Below, one piece after another: positions 1 through 9,063 of a stretch of 64,000 nt of DNA; positions within the stretch are counted from its first letter, which is position 1, and every line of letters starts with the position of its first letter. Position numbers and translations under genes: made by a program. The stretch is from Sinorhizobium psoraleae (GTDB lineage: Bacteria > Pseudomonadota > Alphaproteobacteria > Rhizobiales > Rhizobiaceae), in assembly GCF_013283645.1 (NCBI RefSeq), contig NZ_JABEKV010000003.1, forward strand, positions 248,001-312,000, written 5' to 3'. The notes below the pieces were generated by a model that was given only the letters and a program-made list of their open reading frames with translations, made no database searches and had not been told where the DNA came from.

Positions 1-130
1 CTTGGGGAACGGCGACGCGCAGCGCGCCGCGTTCGGTGATGTCGCCGAGTGCATCGGCGTGGGAAACGGAAGCGAAGCCGACGGCGGCCGACAGCACCGC
101 CATGGCAACGAAGTGTCTTCTTTTCAGCAT
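1..130 (-). CDS. Polar amino acid-type ABC transporter substrate-binding protein, N-terminal part only
   Basis: Only the first 43 codons lie in the window; the gene continues past position 1. Reading begins MLKRRHFVAMAVLSAAVG, a typical signal peptide, cleaved probably after SHADA, followed by ITERGALRVAVPQ, which is the usual mature N-terminus of family-3 (amino acid/opine type) periplasmic binding proteins. I chose the ATG at 130 because an AAGGAG at 141-146 sits 10 bases upstream; an in-frame ATG at 139 is too close to it. It lies 19 bases downstream of the GntR-type regulator gene on the same strand and is probably co-transcribed with it. The ligand cannot be told from this fragment. Confidence 0.7.
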   Translation of the reverse strand, partial: MLKRRHFVAMAVLSAAVGFASVSHADALGDITERGALRVAVPQ

Positions 131-149
131 CGAGGTCATTCTCCTTTGT

Positions 150-884
150 TTACGGTTTGGCTTTGCGCGACGCCTTCGAAGACGGAGCGACGGTCTGGGG
201 AGGAAGCGAAAGGGAGTGTCTGAGATCGGCAAGCGGGTCGGGGCGTCTTGTAAGGTCCAGCCCGGTCTCGACCTCGTCCAGATGCTCGACGGAAAGTGCT
301 GCCGCCTTCTGGAAGTCGCCTTCCTCCATCGCGGCGACGATACTGCAATGGCCGAGATGGGACTGCATGGCGTGAAAATCGGACTGGTAGAGCATCGAAA
401 TCAGGATCGTGCGTGCAGTCAGATCGCGCAGGATATCGACGAGAATGGCGTTGCCGGCAAGTTCCGCGATGCGGATGTGGAAATCGCCCATCAGGCAGGT
501 CAGGCGCTGCCGGTCACCGGCGGCAATTGCCGCCTTCTCGTCTGCGAGATGGGTATTGAGGACTGTGCGGCCGGTTTCCGTCAGGCGGCTCATGGTGCGC
601 AGGAGCCCGGCCTCGATAACGCGGCGGGCGTCATAGACGGTCATCGCCTCCTCGGCGGAGGGCTCCACCACGAACCAGCCGCGCCGCGGGCTGACATTGA
701 CGATGCCGCGCGCCTCCAGTCGCATCATGGCCTCGCGCACGCGGGTGCGCGAAACATCGAAGAGCGCTGCGAGCTGGTTTTCGCTCAGCCGCGTACCGGG
801 GCGGATTCGGGCGGAGAGAATGGAAGAGACGACGGCCTCGTCGATGCCATTCTGTGCTGTCTGTTGTGGCGACAAATCTTGCAT
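150..884 (-). CDS. GntR-family transcriptional regulator, FadR/FCD subfamily
   Basis: The 244-residue protein has an N-terminal winged helix-turn-helix (about residues 10-75, with SENQLAALFDVSRTRVREAMMRL, here split: SENQLAALFDVS then RTRVREAMMRL) and an all-helical FCD ligand domain (about 85-215). The FCD metal/ligand positions are visible as DFHIRIAELAGN and GHCSIVAAMEEGD. The family represses or activates catabolic and uptake genes and is released by small organic acids or amino acids. The gene directly precedes a binding-protein gene, so it is likely the local regulator of that transporter. The basic tail (KASRKAKP) is not conserved in the family. Family assignment is secure; the effector is unknown. 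Confidence 0.88.
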   Translation of the reverse strand: MQDLSPQQTAQNGIDEAVVSSILSARIRPGTRLSENQLAALFDVSRTRVREAMMRLEARGIVNVSPRRGWFVVEPSAEEAMTVYDARRVIEAGLLRTMSRLTETGRTVLNTHLADEKAAIAAGDRQRLTCLMGDFHIRIAELAGNAILVDILRDLTARTILISMLYQSDFHAMQSHLGHCSIVAAMEEGDFQKAAALSVEHLDEVETGLDLTRRPDPLADLRHSLSLPPQTVAPSSKASRKAKP

Positions 885-1082
885 ACAAGGCGAGCAAGCA
901 AGCGTCGTGCCAATTTCAGATTGTTATATTTTCAGCAACTTGCGGCCCAGTCCTGCACGTTTGGTAACCAGCCATGCATTTCGCGTGTTTATTTGAGCGC
1001 CTCTTCGTCAGTAGCCGATGGGCGACTTAGCGGTGCGAACGTCGAGAAGAGGCGGGGCGGATCAGACCGCCGCGCACGGCAC

Positions 1083-3113
1083 TCATTCCGTCCAGATAGC
1101 CACATCGACCGGCGCGAGCCGTCGGCCGCCGACATGGAACGTCGCCGTCTCTGCCGCCGGAACCTCTGCCGTCGCCTTGCCGAAATTGAAGGCAAAGAGA
1201 AGCCGTCCGCGGCGTGTTACCCGCAGATCGCCGAGCTCGGTCAGGCTTTCCACCCCGGCCCAGCCGAGCGCGTCGCCAATCACCTTCTGGAGGAAGTCGC
1301 CGCGCGCGACGGTCGCGAGGTAGCGCGCCTTTTCGTTGCCGACGAGCGCCGGTGCGCCGTTGCGGTATTCGCCATCGAAAGTGGCGAGCACCGTCTCGCC
1401 GGTTCTGATGCTTTCGCGCCAGACGCCGGCCTCAAAGATCTCGTTGCCGTAGAGAACGGTTTCCTTGTGGAAGTCCGGCAGCGACTCGACCCGGGCGACG
1501 CTGACATCGATCAGCGTCGAAAGCGGTCCCGGCGGCAGGCCTTCGGGAATGTGCATGTCCTCGGTCTTGCTTCCGCTGCGCGCGCCGAAAAGGACCTTGG
1601 CGCCCGACCTTGCCAACCGTTCGACAAAGGCTGCGTCGGCAATCGTCAGATCGGGCGCCAGCACCAACTGATAGCCGTCGACGTCGGAATGCGGGCCGAT
1701 GAAATCGATGTCGACGCCGAGCCGTGACACCGTCGCGTACCAATCGAGCGCCGTGGCTGCGGCGGAATAGCTGCGGCCCTGCGGCAGTGCGCGTGTCGCC
1801 CAGCGGGAGCTGTAGTCGAGCACGATCGCGACCTTCGCCTTGCCGCGCGTCTCGCCCTTCGGCAGCCGTTTCATCTCGTTGGCCACCTGCGCGACTTCCA
1901 GATAGCCCTGGTCCGCTTCGCTGTTCGGCAGCAGCAGGCCCGCATGGAACTGCTCCTGTGCAAAGGGCACTTGCCGCCAGCGAAAATAGGACACCATGTC
2001 GACCCCGTGGGCATAGGCGAGCCAAGTCCAGAGCCGCACCATGCCGTCGGCCGGCGACTGGTTGTGCGCCGCCCAGTTTACCGGCCCCGGCTGCTGCTCC
2101 ATCACCCAGACGCGGCCGCGGCCGACCGCCCGATAGAGGTCGTGGTTGAACGCCGGCTGGTCGGGGTCGCCAACGCGCAGGTAGTGCGCCTTGTCTTCCG
2201 CCGCCAGCCGACCGTTCAAGAGCCCGCCCATCGGGTAGACATCCCAGGAGGCAATGTCGATGTCCTCGCCGACCTTGTAATGGTCGAAGTCTGTATTCTG
2301 CGACATGAAGTTATGCGTCACCGGACGGCCTGGCGAATGCGCACGGATGATATCGACCTGCGCCCTGTTGAAGCTCTTCACCTGACCTGAGGAGAAGCGG
2401 ATGAAGTCGACGATATGGGTTGGGCTCGGCTCCTCGACGAGATTGTTCGGCAGTTCCACCTCGTCGAAACTGTTGTAGTGCATCGCCCAGAACGACGTAC
2501 CCCAGGCGCGGTTCAGCTCCTCGACGGTTCGATAACGCTCAGCGAGCCATAGCCGGAAGGCGCGCAGCGCCTCGTCCGAATAGCTGTAGATCGTGTCGTG
2601 GTCGCCGTATTCGTTGTCCGTCTGCCAGGCATGCACATAGGCGCTTTCGCCATAGCGTGTAGCCATTGCCTCCGTGATGCGGGCGGCCTCCTGGCGGTAC
2701 CGGCGGCTTGAGAAGCAGTAGTGGCGGCGCGCGCCGAACTTGCGCACGACACCGCGGGCGTCGACCGGCAGGATGTCCGGATGACGGTCGACCAGCCACT
2801 TCGGCGGCGCAGCCGTCGGCGTGCCGAGAATGACCTTGAGCCCGGCACCGCCAAGCACGTCGATCGCCTCGTCCAGCCATTCCCAGTGGAACTCGCCGGA
2901 CCTCGGCTCGATCCGGCCCCAGGCGAACTCGCCGATGCGAACCCAGGCAAGCCCGAGCTCCACCATGCGGCTTGCATCCTCGTCCCATTTCTCGCGCGGC
3001 CATTGCTCCGGATAGTAGCAGACGCCGAGTTCGAGCATATCGGAGCGCTGGAGGTCGGGATTGAAGCGGTTAGGTCTGGTCAGCGGCAGATGCAAGGTGG
3101 GTTCCTTTGTCAC
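1083..3113 (-). CDS. Beta-galactosidase, glycoside hydrolase family 42
   Basis: This 676-residue cytoplasmic enzyme hydrolyses terminal beta-galactosides. The sequence from MLELGVCYYPEQWP (residue 26) is the classical GH42 N-terminus. The acid/base glutamate is E168 in QTDNEYG and the nucleophile is E339 in VWVMEQQPGPVNW. The TIM barrel is followed by the trimerisation and C-terminal beta domains, and the length is normal. The listed start is a GTG; a TTG six codons later has a better ribosome site (AAAGGA, 7 bases before it), and M26 is the conserved family start, so the first 6-25 residues are uncertain. It is the last gene of the sugar operon but has its own operator 60 bases upstream, so it may also be transcribed alone. 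Confidence 0.92.
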   Translation of the reverse strand: MTKEPTLHLPLTRPNRFNPDLQRSDMLELGVCYYPEQWPREKWDEDASRMVELGLAWVRIGEFAWGRIEPRSGEFHWEWLDEAIDVLGGAGLKVILGTPTAAPPKWLVDRHPDILPVDARGVVRKFGARRHYCFSSRRYRQEAARITEAMATRYGESAYVHAWQTDNEYGDHDTIYSYSDEALRAFRLWLAERYRTVEELNRAWGTSFWAMHYNSFDEVELPNNLVEEPSPTHIVDFIRFSSGQVKSFNRAQVDIIRAHSPGRPVTHNFMSQNTDFDHYKVGEDIDIASWDVYPMGGLLNGRLAAEDKAHYLRVGDPDQPAFNHDLYRAVGRGRVWVMEQQPGPVNWAAHNQSPADGMVRLWTWLAYAHGVDMVSYFRWRQVPFAQEQFHAGLLLPNSEADQGYLEVAQVANEMKRLPKGETRGKAKVAIVLDYSSRWATRALPQGRSYSAAATALDWYATVSRLGVDIDFIGPHSDVDGYQLVLAPDLTIADAAFVERLARSGAKVLFGARSGSKTEDMHIPEGLPPGPLSTLIDVSVARVESLPDFHKETVLYGNEIFEAGVWRESIRTGETVLATFDGEYRNGAPALVGNEKARYLATVARGDFLQKVIGDALGWAGVESLTELGDLRVTRRGRLLFAFNFGKATAEVPAAETATFHVGGRRLAPVDVAIWTE

Positions 3114-3172
3114 TTTAAATTGGCGACTGCAGGCGAAGCCTTCGTCGCAGCAACGAGCCGGCGGGCGCCGGG

Positions 3173-3186
3173 ATAAAAACGTTTAT
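3173..3186. promoter_or_regulatory. LacI-type operator upstream of the GH42 gene
   Basis: ATAAAAACGTTTAT contains the 8-base palindrome AAACGTTT (3177-3184), in the 186-base gap between the LacI-type gene and the GH42 gene, 60 bases before the GH42 start. The same core occurs upstream of the ABC transporter operon (10285-10319) and upstream of the second LacI gene (18490-18530). CG-centred palindromes are typical LacI-family operators. Binding is inferred. Confidence 0.65.
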
Positions 3187-3299
3187 ATTTTTGGTCCGTT
3201 CGTTAGAACTTTTCGCGGTTCATTGCAGCCGTGGAATTGCTCTACCTCTTTTGAATTCACGCAGTCCCGGACGGAAACTTGTTACACGCTTTTCCTGGC

Positions 3300-4334
3300 T
3301 TAGCGCTCCGGCCTGAGGCGATCGTCGCATCGCTCGATAAGGTCGGGCATCAGCAGAATTTGCAGCGCCTCCGGTTGTTCGCCCTCCATGCGGCGCAGGA
3401 TGAATTTGCCAAGCAGCGCGCTTGGTTCGCCGATCGGCAAGTAATAGGTCGTGATCGGCGGCGCGAAATACTGGCTGACGTTCAAGTCGTCGGTGGCATT
3501 GATGACCGCGTCGCGACCATGGACGAGGCCCCGCGCATGGAAGCCGGAGAAGGCACCAAGCGCGGTGGCCTCGTTGGCGCAGATATAGGCGGTCGGCGGA
3601 TCCGCAAGTTGAGACATGGCGATCACGTTTTCCCGGCCGAAGGCTGGGGTCAGCCGCCCATGGGCGACCAAGGCCGGATCATAGGGAAGGCCCGCTGTGT
3701 CGAGCGCTTGCCGGTAACTGTTAAGCCGAACAATGCCGTAGGTCAGCTGCTCCACCGGATTGAGCAGGGCGATGCGCCTGTGCCCGCGCGCGACCAAGCG
3801 CGCCATCGACACGCGGATCATTTGCTGGTTGTCGGCGTCCACATAGGCGTGCGGCTCGTTCTCGATGCTCATGCCATAGGTGACGAAGGGAAAATCCGCC
3901 TCCTGCATCACACGGATGCGCGGATCGTCGGCGCGCGTACCGGAAATGATGATGCCGTCCGCCTTTTTCAGCGAGACGATCTGCTTGATCGTCGCGAGGC
4001 TTTCCTTAAAATCGCGCACGGCAAAGAGGGCGACGCGGTAAGGGCTTTCCTCCAGCGCCCAGGAAATACCGCTCAGGAGTTGGGCGTATTCGACGCCTTC
4101 CCATTCGTCCTGCTTCGGCCCCGGCGCCGTCATGATCGCGGCGACCTGAAAGGTCTTGCCGGTACGCAACTGCACGCCGTGAAGGTTAAGCTCGTAGCCG
4201 ATCCGCTCGGCGGCATCGAAGACGATCGCGCGCGTTTCCGGACGAACCTGCGGTGAGTGTTTCAACGCCTTGGACACGGTGGCGATCGACAGCCCCGTCT
4301 CCTGCGCAATGGTCTTGATCGTCGGTCGCTGCAT
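3300..4334 (-). CDS. LacI-family transcriptional repressor of the sugar operon
   Basis: The 344-residue protein has the LacI helix-turn-helix at residues 4-25 (IKTIAQETGLSIATVSKALK), the hinge helix and a periplasmic-binding-protein-like effector domain (about 60-340). It lies 15 bases downstream of the GH63-like gene in the operon and 186 bases upstream of the GH42 gene. It is clearly paralogous to the regulator at 17379-18449: both share IKT(L/I)A.xTGxSIAT(V/I)SKAL, the segment E(W)xGVEY.Q.LSGIS.AL, and a PPITT(F/Y)Y near the C-terminus. The shared operator motif AAACGTTT upstream of both sets of genes fits this relationship. The inducer is presumably an oligosaccharide imported by the adjacent transporter. 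Confidence 0.9.
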   Translation of the reverse strand: MQRPTIKTIAQETGLSIATVSKALKHSPQVRPETRAIVFDAAERIGYELNLHGVQLRTGKTFQVAAIMTAPGPKQDEWEGVEYAQLLSGISWALEESPYRVALFAVRDFKESLATIKQIVSLKKADGIIISGTRADDPRIRVMQEADFPFVTYGMSIENEPHAYVDADNQQMIRVSMARLVARGHRRIALLNPVEQLTYGIVRLNSYRQALDTAGLPYDPALVAHGRLTPAFGRENVIAMSQLADPPTAYICANEATALGAFSGFHARGLVHGRDAVINATDDLNVSQYFAPPITTYYLPIGEPSALLGKFILRRMEGEQPEALQILLMPDLIERCDDRLRPER

Positions 4335-4349
4335 CGCCCGTTCAACTCT

Positions 4350-6053
4350 TTACCGGTTTTCGTCGCAGAGGGATTGCGCCAGCAGCAGATAGACCGCCGA
4401 CGTCCAGGCGAACGCCCGGTCGTGCAAGCCCCTCCCCGACCGTGCGTCGAAGTTTTCGGCCATACCGCTTTTGTTGGCAAGTGCACAGAACTTTTGCGCG
4501 ATTTCTCGCGCCAACGCGCCCTCGCCCTGCCGACGCAGGCCGTCCCAAAGGAGGTAGGTCGTCGGCGCCCAGATCGGCCCTCGCCAGTAGCCGTCGTCTT
4601 CGTAGAAGCGGCTCTGCGGGCTCTCGGTCGCCGGCCCCCATTCGGTAATGAAGCCGCCCGCCTTGAGCCTGGCGACAAGCGTTTTACTGATCGCCGCCGG
4701 AAGGCGCTTACCGAGAAGCAACGGCATGAATTGGATCAGGCTTTCCCCGTCGACAACGCGGTCAGGATCGCTTGCGAGCCTCGCGCCAAATGTCTCGCCG
4801 GTCCACAGCCGGTCGATCAGCAGCGCCTGCAGCCTGTCGGCCGTCTCGGACCAGACGGCGGCGCGGCTGGCTTTGTCCGCGAGCAGCGTGGCAAGGGCGT
4901 CGCAGGCAAGGATCAGGAACACCGGCAGGTCGGGAGAAAGAACCGGGCCGCCCTTGGCAAAGAAACTCGCATTGTCCCAGCCGCTGTCGTTGCCATGAAA
5001 ATAGCTCGGCAGTTCGTGTTCGCCGGCTCGCGCACAGGTGAGCCAATAGGCAATCTGCCGGCCGATCGCAGTGCAAAGATAGGCTTTGCGCTCGGGCGTC
5101 AGGAAATCCGGCTGCGCCGTGGCGATCAAGGACACCGCCCAGCCGTGCACCGGCGGCTTGGTAAAGGCGAAGAGCACGTCGCGGTCGTTCACATAGTCGG
5201 GCAAGAGGCCGGAGGGGTGCTGATGATCGAAGATCGCGGCAAACTGGTCGAAGGCGAGCTTTTCATCGAAAGCCGCCACACCCAGCGCCGAGAAAGCGTT
5301 ATCCCAGCTCCAGATGTTGATCATGTGATTTTTCGACATGTAGATCGCCGGCCGCGTCAGCGCGCCGCCGGCGGGCACGGCATTCGCCCAGAGCAGGTAG
5401 GCGGCAAGCCGGTGCGCTTCCTCTCCGCCCGCCACGCCTGCGGGTACCGATCGATACCAGGCGGAAAACTCCGCCGCCACGCCGGCATGCGCCTCGTCGA
5501 AGCCGCTTGCCTTTTCCAGCGGCGGCAGCGCGCGGAAGAAATCCACGTTGCCTTCGAAGCCGTCTTCACCGGAGAAGACGAAAGAGACCTCGGTCGAACG
5601 ATCGCGCTGCCATTCACCGGAGACGGCAAGATCTCCTGAAACAACTCTTGGAATGAACTTGACGTTTTCGGCGGCCGCGACGAGGCAATCCTCGCCGGCG
5701 GGCGTGCGGTAGACATAGTCGTAGCGCGAGCCTTCGAGATGGAAGCGAACGCCCCCGCGCTCGCCTTTCAGATGCAACCGCTCGCCCTCGCCGATCACGA
5801 AACGCACGCAACCCTCGCCGATCCGCGCGACCAACTGGTCCGGCGACAACTCGAAGCGAGCCTGGGCGATTTCTCCTGTCCGATCCAGGAATTCGACGCG
5901 GCAGAGTCGACCAAGCGAGGGACGCTCGTCACCGCCGCTGACGTGTCTCAGATAGAGGGCGCGCTCGCTCTCACGGCCCGGCACGCGCATCATCGAAAGC
6001 GTCAGGAACCGTCCCCTTCGGCTGAAGGGAACATGCTCGATATCGAACAGCAT
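4350..6053 (-). CDS. GH63/MGH1-like alpha-glycosidase (alpha/alpha-barrel)
   Basis: The 567-residue protein has an N-terminal beta-rich region (1-200) and a C-terminal (alpha/alpha)6 barrel (210-560). Barrel motifs resemble GH63/GH37 and mannosylglycerate-hydrolase-like enzymes: NIWSWDNAFSALG (247-258), GNDSGWDNASF (354-364, with the likely acid D360) and YEDDGYWRGPIW (484-495). Such enzymes release glucose or mannose from alpha-linked glycosides. It has no signal peptide, so it acts on a sugar brought in by the neighbouring ABC transporter, 3 bases upstream. Together with the GH42 enzyme it suggests a substrate with both alpha and beta linkages, or two related substrates. Exact specificity cannot be read from sequence. 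Confidence 0.78.
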   Translation of the reverse strand: MLFDIEHVPFSRRGRFLTLSMMRVPGRESERALYLRHVSGGDERPSLGRLCRVEFLDRTGEIAQARFELSPDQLVARIGEGCVRFVIGEGERLHLKGERGGVRFHLEGSRYDYVYRTPAGEDCLVAAAENVKFIPRVVSGDLAVSGEWQRDRSTEVSFVFSGEDGFEGNVDFFRALPPLEKASGFDEAHAGVAAEFSAWYRSVPAGVAGGEEAHRLAAYLLWANAVPAGGALTRPAIYMSKNHMINIWSWDNAFSALGVAAFDEKLAFDQFAAIFDHQHPSGLLPDYVNDRDVLFAFTKPPVHGWAVSLIATAQPDFLTPERKAYLCTAIGRQIAYWLTCARAGEHELPSYFHGNDSGWDNASFFAKGGPVLSPDLPVFLILACDALATLLADKASRAAVWSETADRLQALLIDRLWTGETFGARLASDPDRVVDGESLIQFMPLLLGKRLPAAISKTLVARLKAGGFITEWGPATESPQSRFYEDDGYWRGPIWAPTTYLLWDGLRRQGEGALAREIAQKFCALANKSGMAENFDARSGRGLHDRAFAWTSAVYLLLAQSLCDENR

Positions 6054-6056
6054 GGC

Positions 6057-6869
6057 CTAACCTTTCACCGATGAGCCGACCGCGCCATCCATGATGTAGC
6101 GCTGCGCTAGGAAAAAGAGCACGAGCGGCGGCAGGCAGAGGATCACGGTAATCGCCGCGATCGAGGTCACGTCGACCTCATGCAGGCCCTTGAACATCGA
6201 AAGCCCGAGCGTCAGCGTGTATTTCGACTGGTCGTTGAGGAAGATCAGCGGGCCGAGATAATCGTTCCAGGCATTCATGAAATGGAAGGTCCCGACGAGC
6301 ACCAGCGCCGGCATCATCAGGGGCATATGGATGCGCCAATAGATGTCGAAGCTATTCGCCCCGTCCATCCGCGCCGCCTCGTCGATCTCCATCGGCACCG
6401 TCATGATGTATTGCCGGAGCAGGAAGACGAAGAACGCATCGGCGAAATAGGCAGGCACGATCAATGGTTTGAGCGTGTTGATCCAGCCCAGCATGTTGAA
6501 CTCCATGTAGAGCGGAATCATCTTCACGTCCCACGGAATCATCATCGTTGCGAGCAACAGGATGAAGAGCGCATCGCGCCCGGGAAATCGAAAGCGGCCA
6601 AAGCCGAAGGCGACGAGCGAACTCGAGAGTAGTTGCCCCACCGTCGAGAAGACGACGACGATCAGCGAGTTCGTGAGATAGGTGCCGAACGGCTGCTTGC
6701 TCCAGGCGGCGGCAAAGTTCTCCCAGTGCCATTCGGACGGCCAGAAGACCGGCGGGAACTGATAGAGTTCGGCCGAGCTTTTGATCGCCGTCATGAAGGT
6801 CCAGTAGAAGGGCGGGATGAAGAGCGCGGAGGCAAGGATCAGCGCCGAATAGAGGAAGGTCTTACGCAT
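6057..6869 (-). CDS. Carbohydrate ABC transporter permease, MalG type (CUT1)
   Basis: The 270-residue inner-membrane protein has six predicted membrane segments and the permease loop that docks with the ATPase, the EAA motif EIDEAARMDGANSFDIYWRI (near residue 160). It is the usual MalG length. The ATG at 6869 lies inside the end of the MalF-type gene (8-base overlap), preceded by GGAGAG, so the two are translationally coupled. It forms a heterodimer with the product of 6862-7818. Confidence 0.93.
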   Translation of the reverse strand: MRKTFLYSALILASALFIPPFYWTFMTAIKSSAELYQFPPVFWPSEWHWENFAAAWSKQPFGTYLTNSLIVVVFSTVGQLLSSSLVAFGFGRFRFPGRDALFILLLATMMIPWDVKMIPLYMEFNMLGWINTLKPLIVPAYFADAFFVFLLRQYIMTVPMEIDEAARMDGANSFDIYWRIHMPLMMPALVLVGTFHFMNAWNDYLGPLIFLNDQSKYTLTLGLSMFKGLHEVDVTSIAAITVILCLPPLVLFFLAQRYIMDGAVGSSVKG

Positions 6870-7818
6870 TGCGCTCTCCGTCGGCCTGGCGGATCTCGCC
6901 TTCGTAGTAGACCCAGGCGGCAGACCAGCGCATCACCATGAGGCTCAAGGCAAGCACGATGACGAACATCACCCAGGAGCCGGCTGCGGCATAACCCATG
7001 TCGAAATATTTGAAGGCGTTGTCGTAGACATACATGGCGAAGAAATAGGTTGAACCGAGCGGACCACCCCTCGTCAAAAGCAGCGCGATCGTCAGTTGCT
7101 GGAAGGCGGAGATGATCGAGGTGACGAAGGTGAAGACGAGCATCGGCCCGAGCATCGGCAGCGTGATGAACAGCATCTGGGCCCAGCCCGGCACGCCAGA
7201 GATGGTCGCGGCCTCGTAAAGCTCCTTCGGGATCGCCTTGAGGCCTGTGAGCAGAATCAGCATCGTGCCGCCGAGCCCCCAGAGGCTGGCGATGATGATC
7301 GCGACGATCGCGAGATTGGGATCGCCGAGCCAGTTCGGGCCCTCGATGCCGACGAGCGACAGCATGAAGTTCAAGAGCCCGTATTCCCTGCTGTAGATCC
7401 AGTTCCAGATCGTCACCAGCGCGACGCCGGAAATGACGCTTGGCAGATAGAAGGCGGTGCGGAAGAAGCCGCTGGCAAAGGTCACGTGGTGCAGCATCAG
7501 CGCCAGGAAGAACGACATGACGATGTTGAACGGCACGTAGATCGCCGCGAACTTCACGGTGATCCAGAGGCTCTCCCAGAACTGCGGGTCCTCGGTGAAC
7601 ATCGAACGGTAGTTGTCGAGGCCGACGAAGGTGCGCTCGCCGACCACCGGCCAGTCGAAGAAACTCATCGTCAGCGAGAACAGGAGCGGCCCGAGCGTGA
7701 AGAACAGGAAACCGAGGATCCACGGGGAAATGAACAGATAGGGCGCAATGTGACACATTGCGCTCGCACGCTTGCGGCGCGCCGCTCCTGTCTGCGTTCC
7801 GGCATAGGCCATATCCAT
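6862..7818 (-). CDS. Carbohydrate ABC transporter permease, MalF type (CUT1)
   Basis: The 318-residue protein has six membrane segments (first at about residues 28-50, APYLFISPWILGFLFF) and an EAA loop around KAIPKELYEAATISGVPGWA. The N-terminal 25 residues are short and basic, as in rhizobial sugar permeases. It follows the binding-protein gene by 15 bases and overlaps the MalG-type gene. With that partner it forms the membrane channel of the oligosaccharide importer. Confidence 0.93.
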   Translation of the reverse strand: MDMAYAGTQTGAARRKRASAMCHIAPYLFISPWILGFLFFTLGPLLFSLTMSFFDWPVVGERTFVGLDNYRSMFTEDPQFWESLWITVKFAAIYVPFNIVMSFFLALMLHHVTFASGFFRTAFYLPSVISGVALVTIWNWIYSREYGLLNFMLSLVGIEGPNWLGDPNLAIVAIIIASLWGLGGTMLILLTGLKAIPKELYEAATISGVPGWAQMLFITLPMLGPMLVFTFVTSIISAFQQLTIALLLTRGGPLGSTYFFAMYVYDNAFKYFDMGYAAAGSWVMFVIVLALSLMVMRWSAAWVYYEGEIRQADGERNA

Positions 7819-7833
7819 TTCCCCGTTCCTCGC

Positions 7834-9063
7834 TTATTTCAACAGTCGCTTCGAGCGAGCCACGGCATCGTCCAGATGCGCCTTGGCGTTGCCCTGATCG
7901 ATCATCGTCGCCTCGATGGCGCGCGCCAGGTTGTCCTGGATCTTGCCCCAGTTCTCGTTCTTCAAATACGCGTGGATTTCGGTGTCAGAGGTGGCGAGAA
8001 TGTCGAAGAACGGCTTGTAGACCGGGTCCGTGGTCATCCCCTTCTCTTCGGCGACGCTGGTGCGGACCGGCAGGTCGTTGGTGCGCATGGCAACCGCTTC
8101 CGGCGAAGAGAAGAACTTTACGAATTCCCAGGCGAGATCCGGATGGGCGGCGTCCTTGGCGATCGAAATCGCCGATACACCGAGCGCTGAATGGGCGACA
8201 TGGTCGCCGAACTTCGGCAGCGGCGCCACGCCATAGTTGAAGCCGGCAGCATCGATGCCCGCCTTCGACCACATGGCGCTCTGGAACATGGCGATCTTGC
8301 TGCCCTTGAAGAGCGTCGCGCCCGACGTATCGTCGCCGAGATTGAGGGTCACCGCCTCCTGCGTCTTGGCCATATCGGCGAACATGTCGAGCACCTCGGC
8401 GGCCGCATCGCTGTTCATGTAGCCATCGATCTCCTTGCCGTCGTCGGAGATGTATTTGGTGCCGTTCGACCACAGGAACTGCTCGAAGTCATAGGGGTCC
8501 GGTTTGGCGTCGACGGCGAAGCCATAGACCTTGTTCGCCTCATCGCGGAACTTCGCGGCCTTGGCGCGCAGGTCCTCCCAGGTCCAGCCGTCCTTCGGCT
8601 GCTCAACGCCGGCCTTGGCGAACATGTCCTTGTTGTAGAAGACGACCTGGGTGGTAAAGCCCGAGGGCATGCCGTAGGTCTTGCCCTCGACGCGCGTCGT
8701 GTTCATCAATCCTTGAGGAAAATCGTCCGGCTTGATCTCGGCGGCATCGCGCGCTATCAGCTCGTCGAGCGGCATCAACGACGTGTAATATTGCGGAAAA
8801 TTCCACATATACATGACGTCCGGCGGATTGCCGGCGCCGAAGGCGGCGACGAGCTTCTGGTCGTAACCGTCCGCATAGGGTTCGACCTGGACCTTCACGC
8901 CCGGATGCTTTTCCTCGAATTTCTTTGCGATCGCCTGCTGGATTGCAAGGCTTTCATCCGTGTCCCAGGTCGCGAAACGCAAGGTCTCTTCCGCCCGTGT
9001 GGTCGCTCCCGTCAGCGCGAGCGCCAAAAGCGAGCCGACGATCGACTTCGTCATCTTATGCAT
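7834..9063 (-). CDS. Periplasmic sugar-binding protein of CUT1 ABC transporter
   Basis: The 409-residue family-1 binding protein starts MHKMTKSIVGSLLALALTG, a signal peptide cleaved after TRAEE or close to it; the mature part begins TLRFATWDTDE. Family-1 signatures include FEEKHPGVKVQVE and the central PPDVMYMWN. The ATG at 9063 has a strong GGAGGAGAG six to seven bases upstream and overlaps the end of the ATPase gene by 8 bases; an open frame continues further upstream but inside the ATPase gene and without signal sequence, so I excluded it. It delivers the sugar to the permease pair encoded downstream. Confidence 0.93.
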   Translation of the reverse strand: MHKMTKSIVGSLLALALTGATTRAEETLRFATWDTDESLAIQQAIAKKFEEKHPGVKVQVEPYADGYDQKLVAAFGAGNPPDVMYMWNFPQYYTSLMPLDELIARDAAEIKPDDFPQGLMNTTRVEGKTYGMPSGFTTQVVFYNKDMFAKAGVEQPKDGWTWEDLRAKAAKFRDEANKVYGFAVDAKPDPYDFEQFLWSNGTKYISDDGKEIDGYMNSDAAAEVLDMFADMAKTQEAVTLNLGDDTSGATLFKGSKIAMFQSAMWSKAGIDAAGFNYGVAPLPKFGDHVAHSALGVSAISIAKDAAHPDLAWEFVKFFSSPEAVAMRTNDLPVRTSVAEEKGMTTDPVYKPFFDILATSDTEIHAYLKNENWGKIQDNLARAIEATMIDQGNAKAHLDDAVARSKRLLK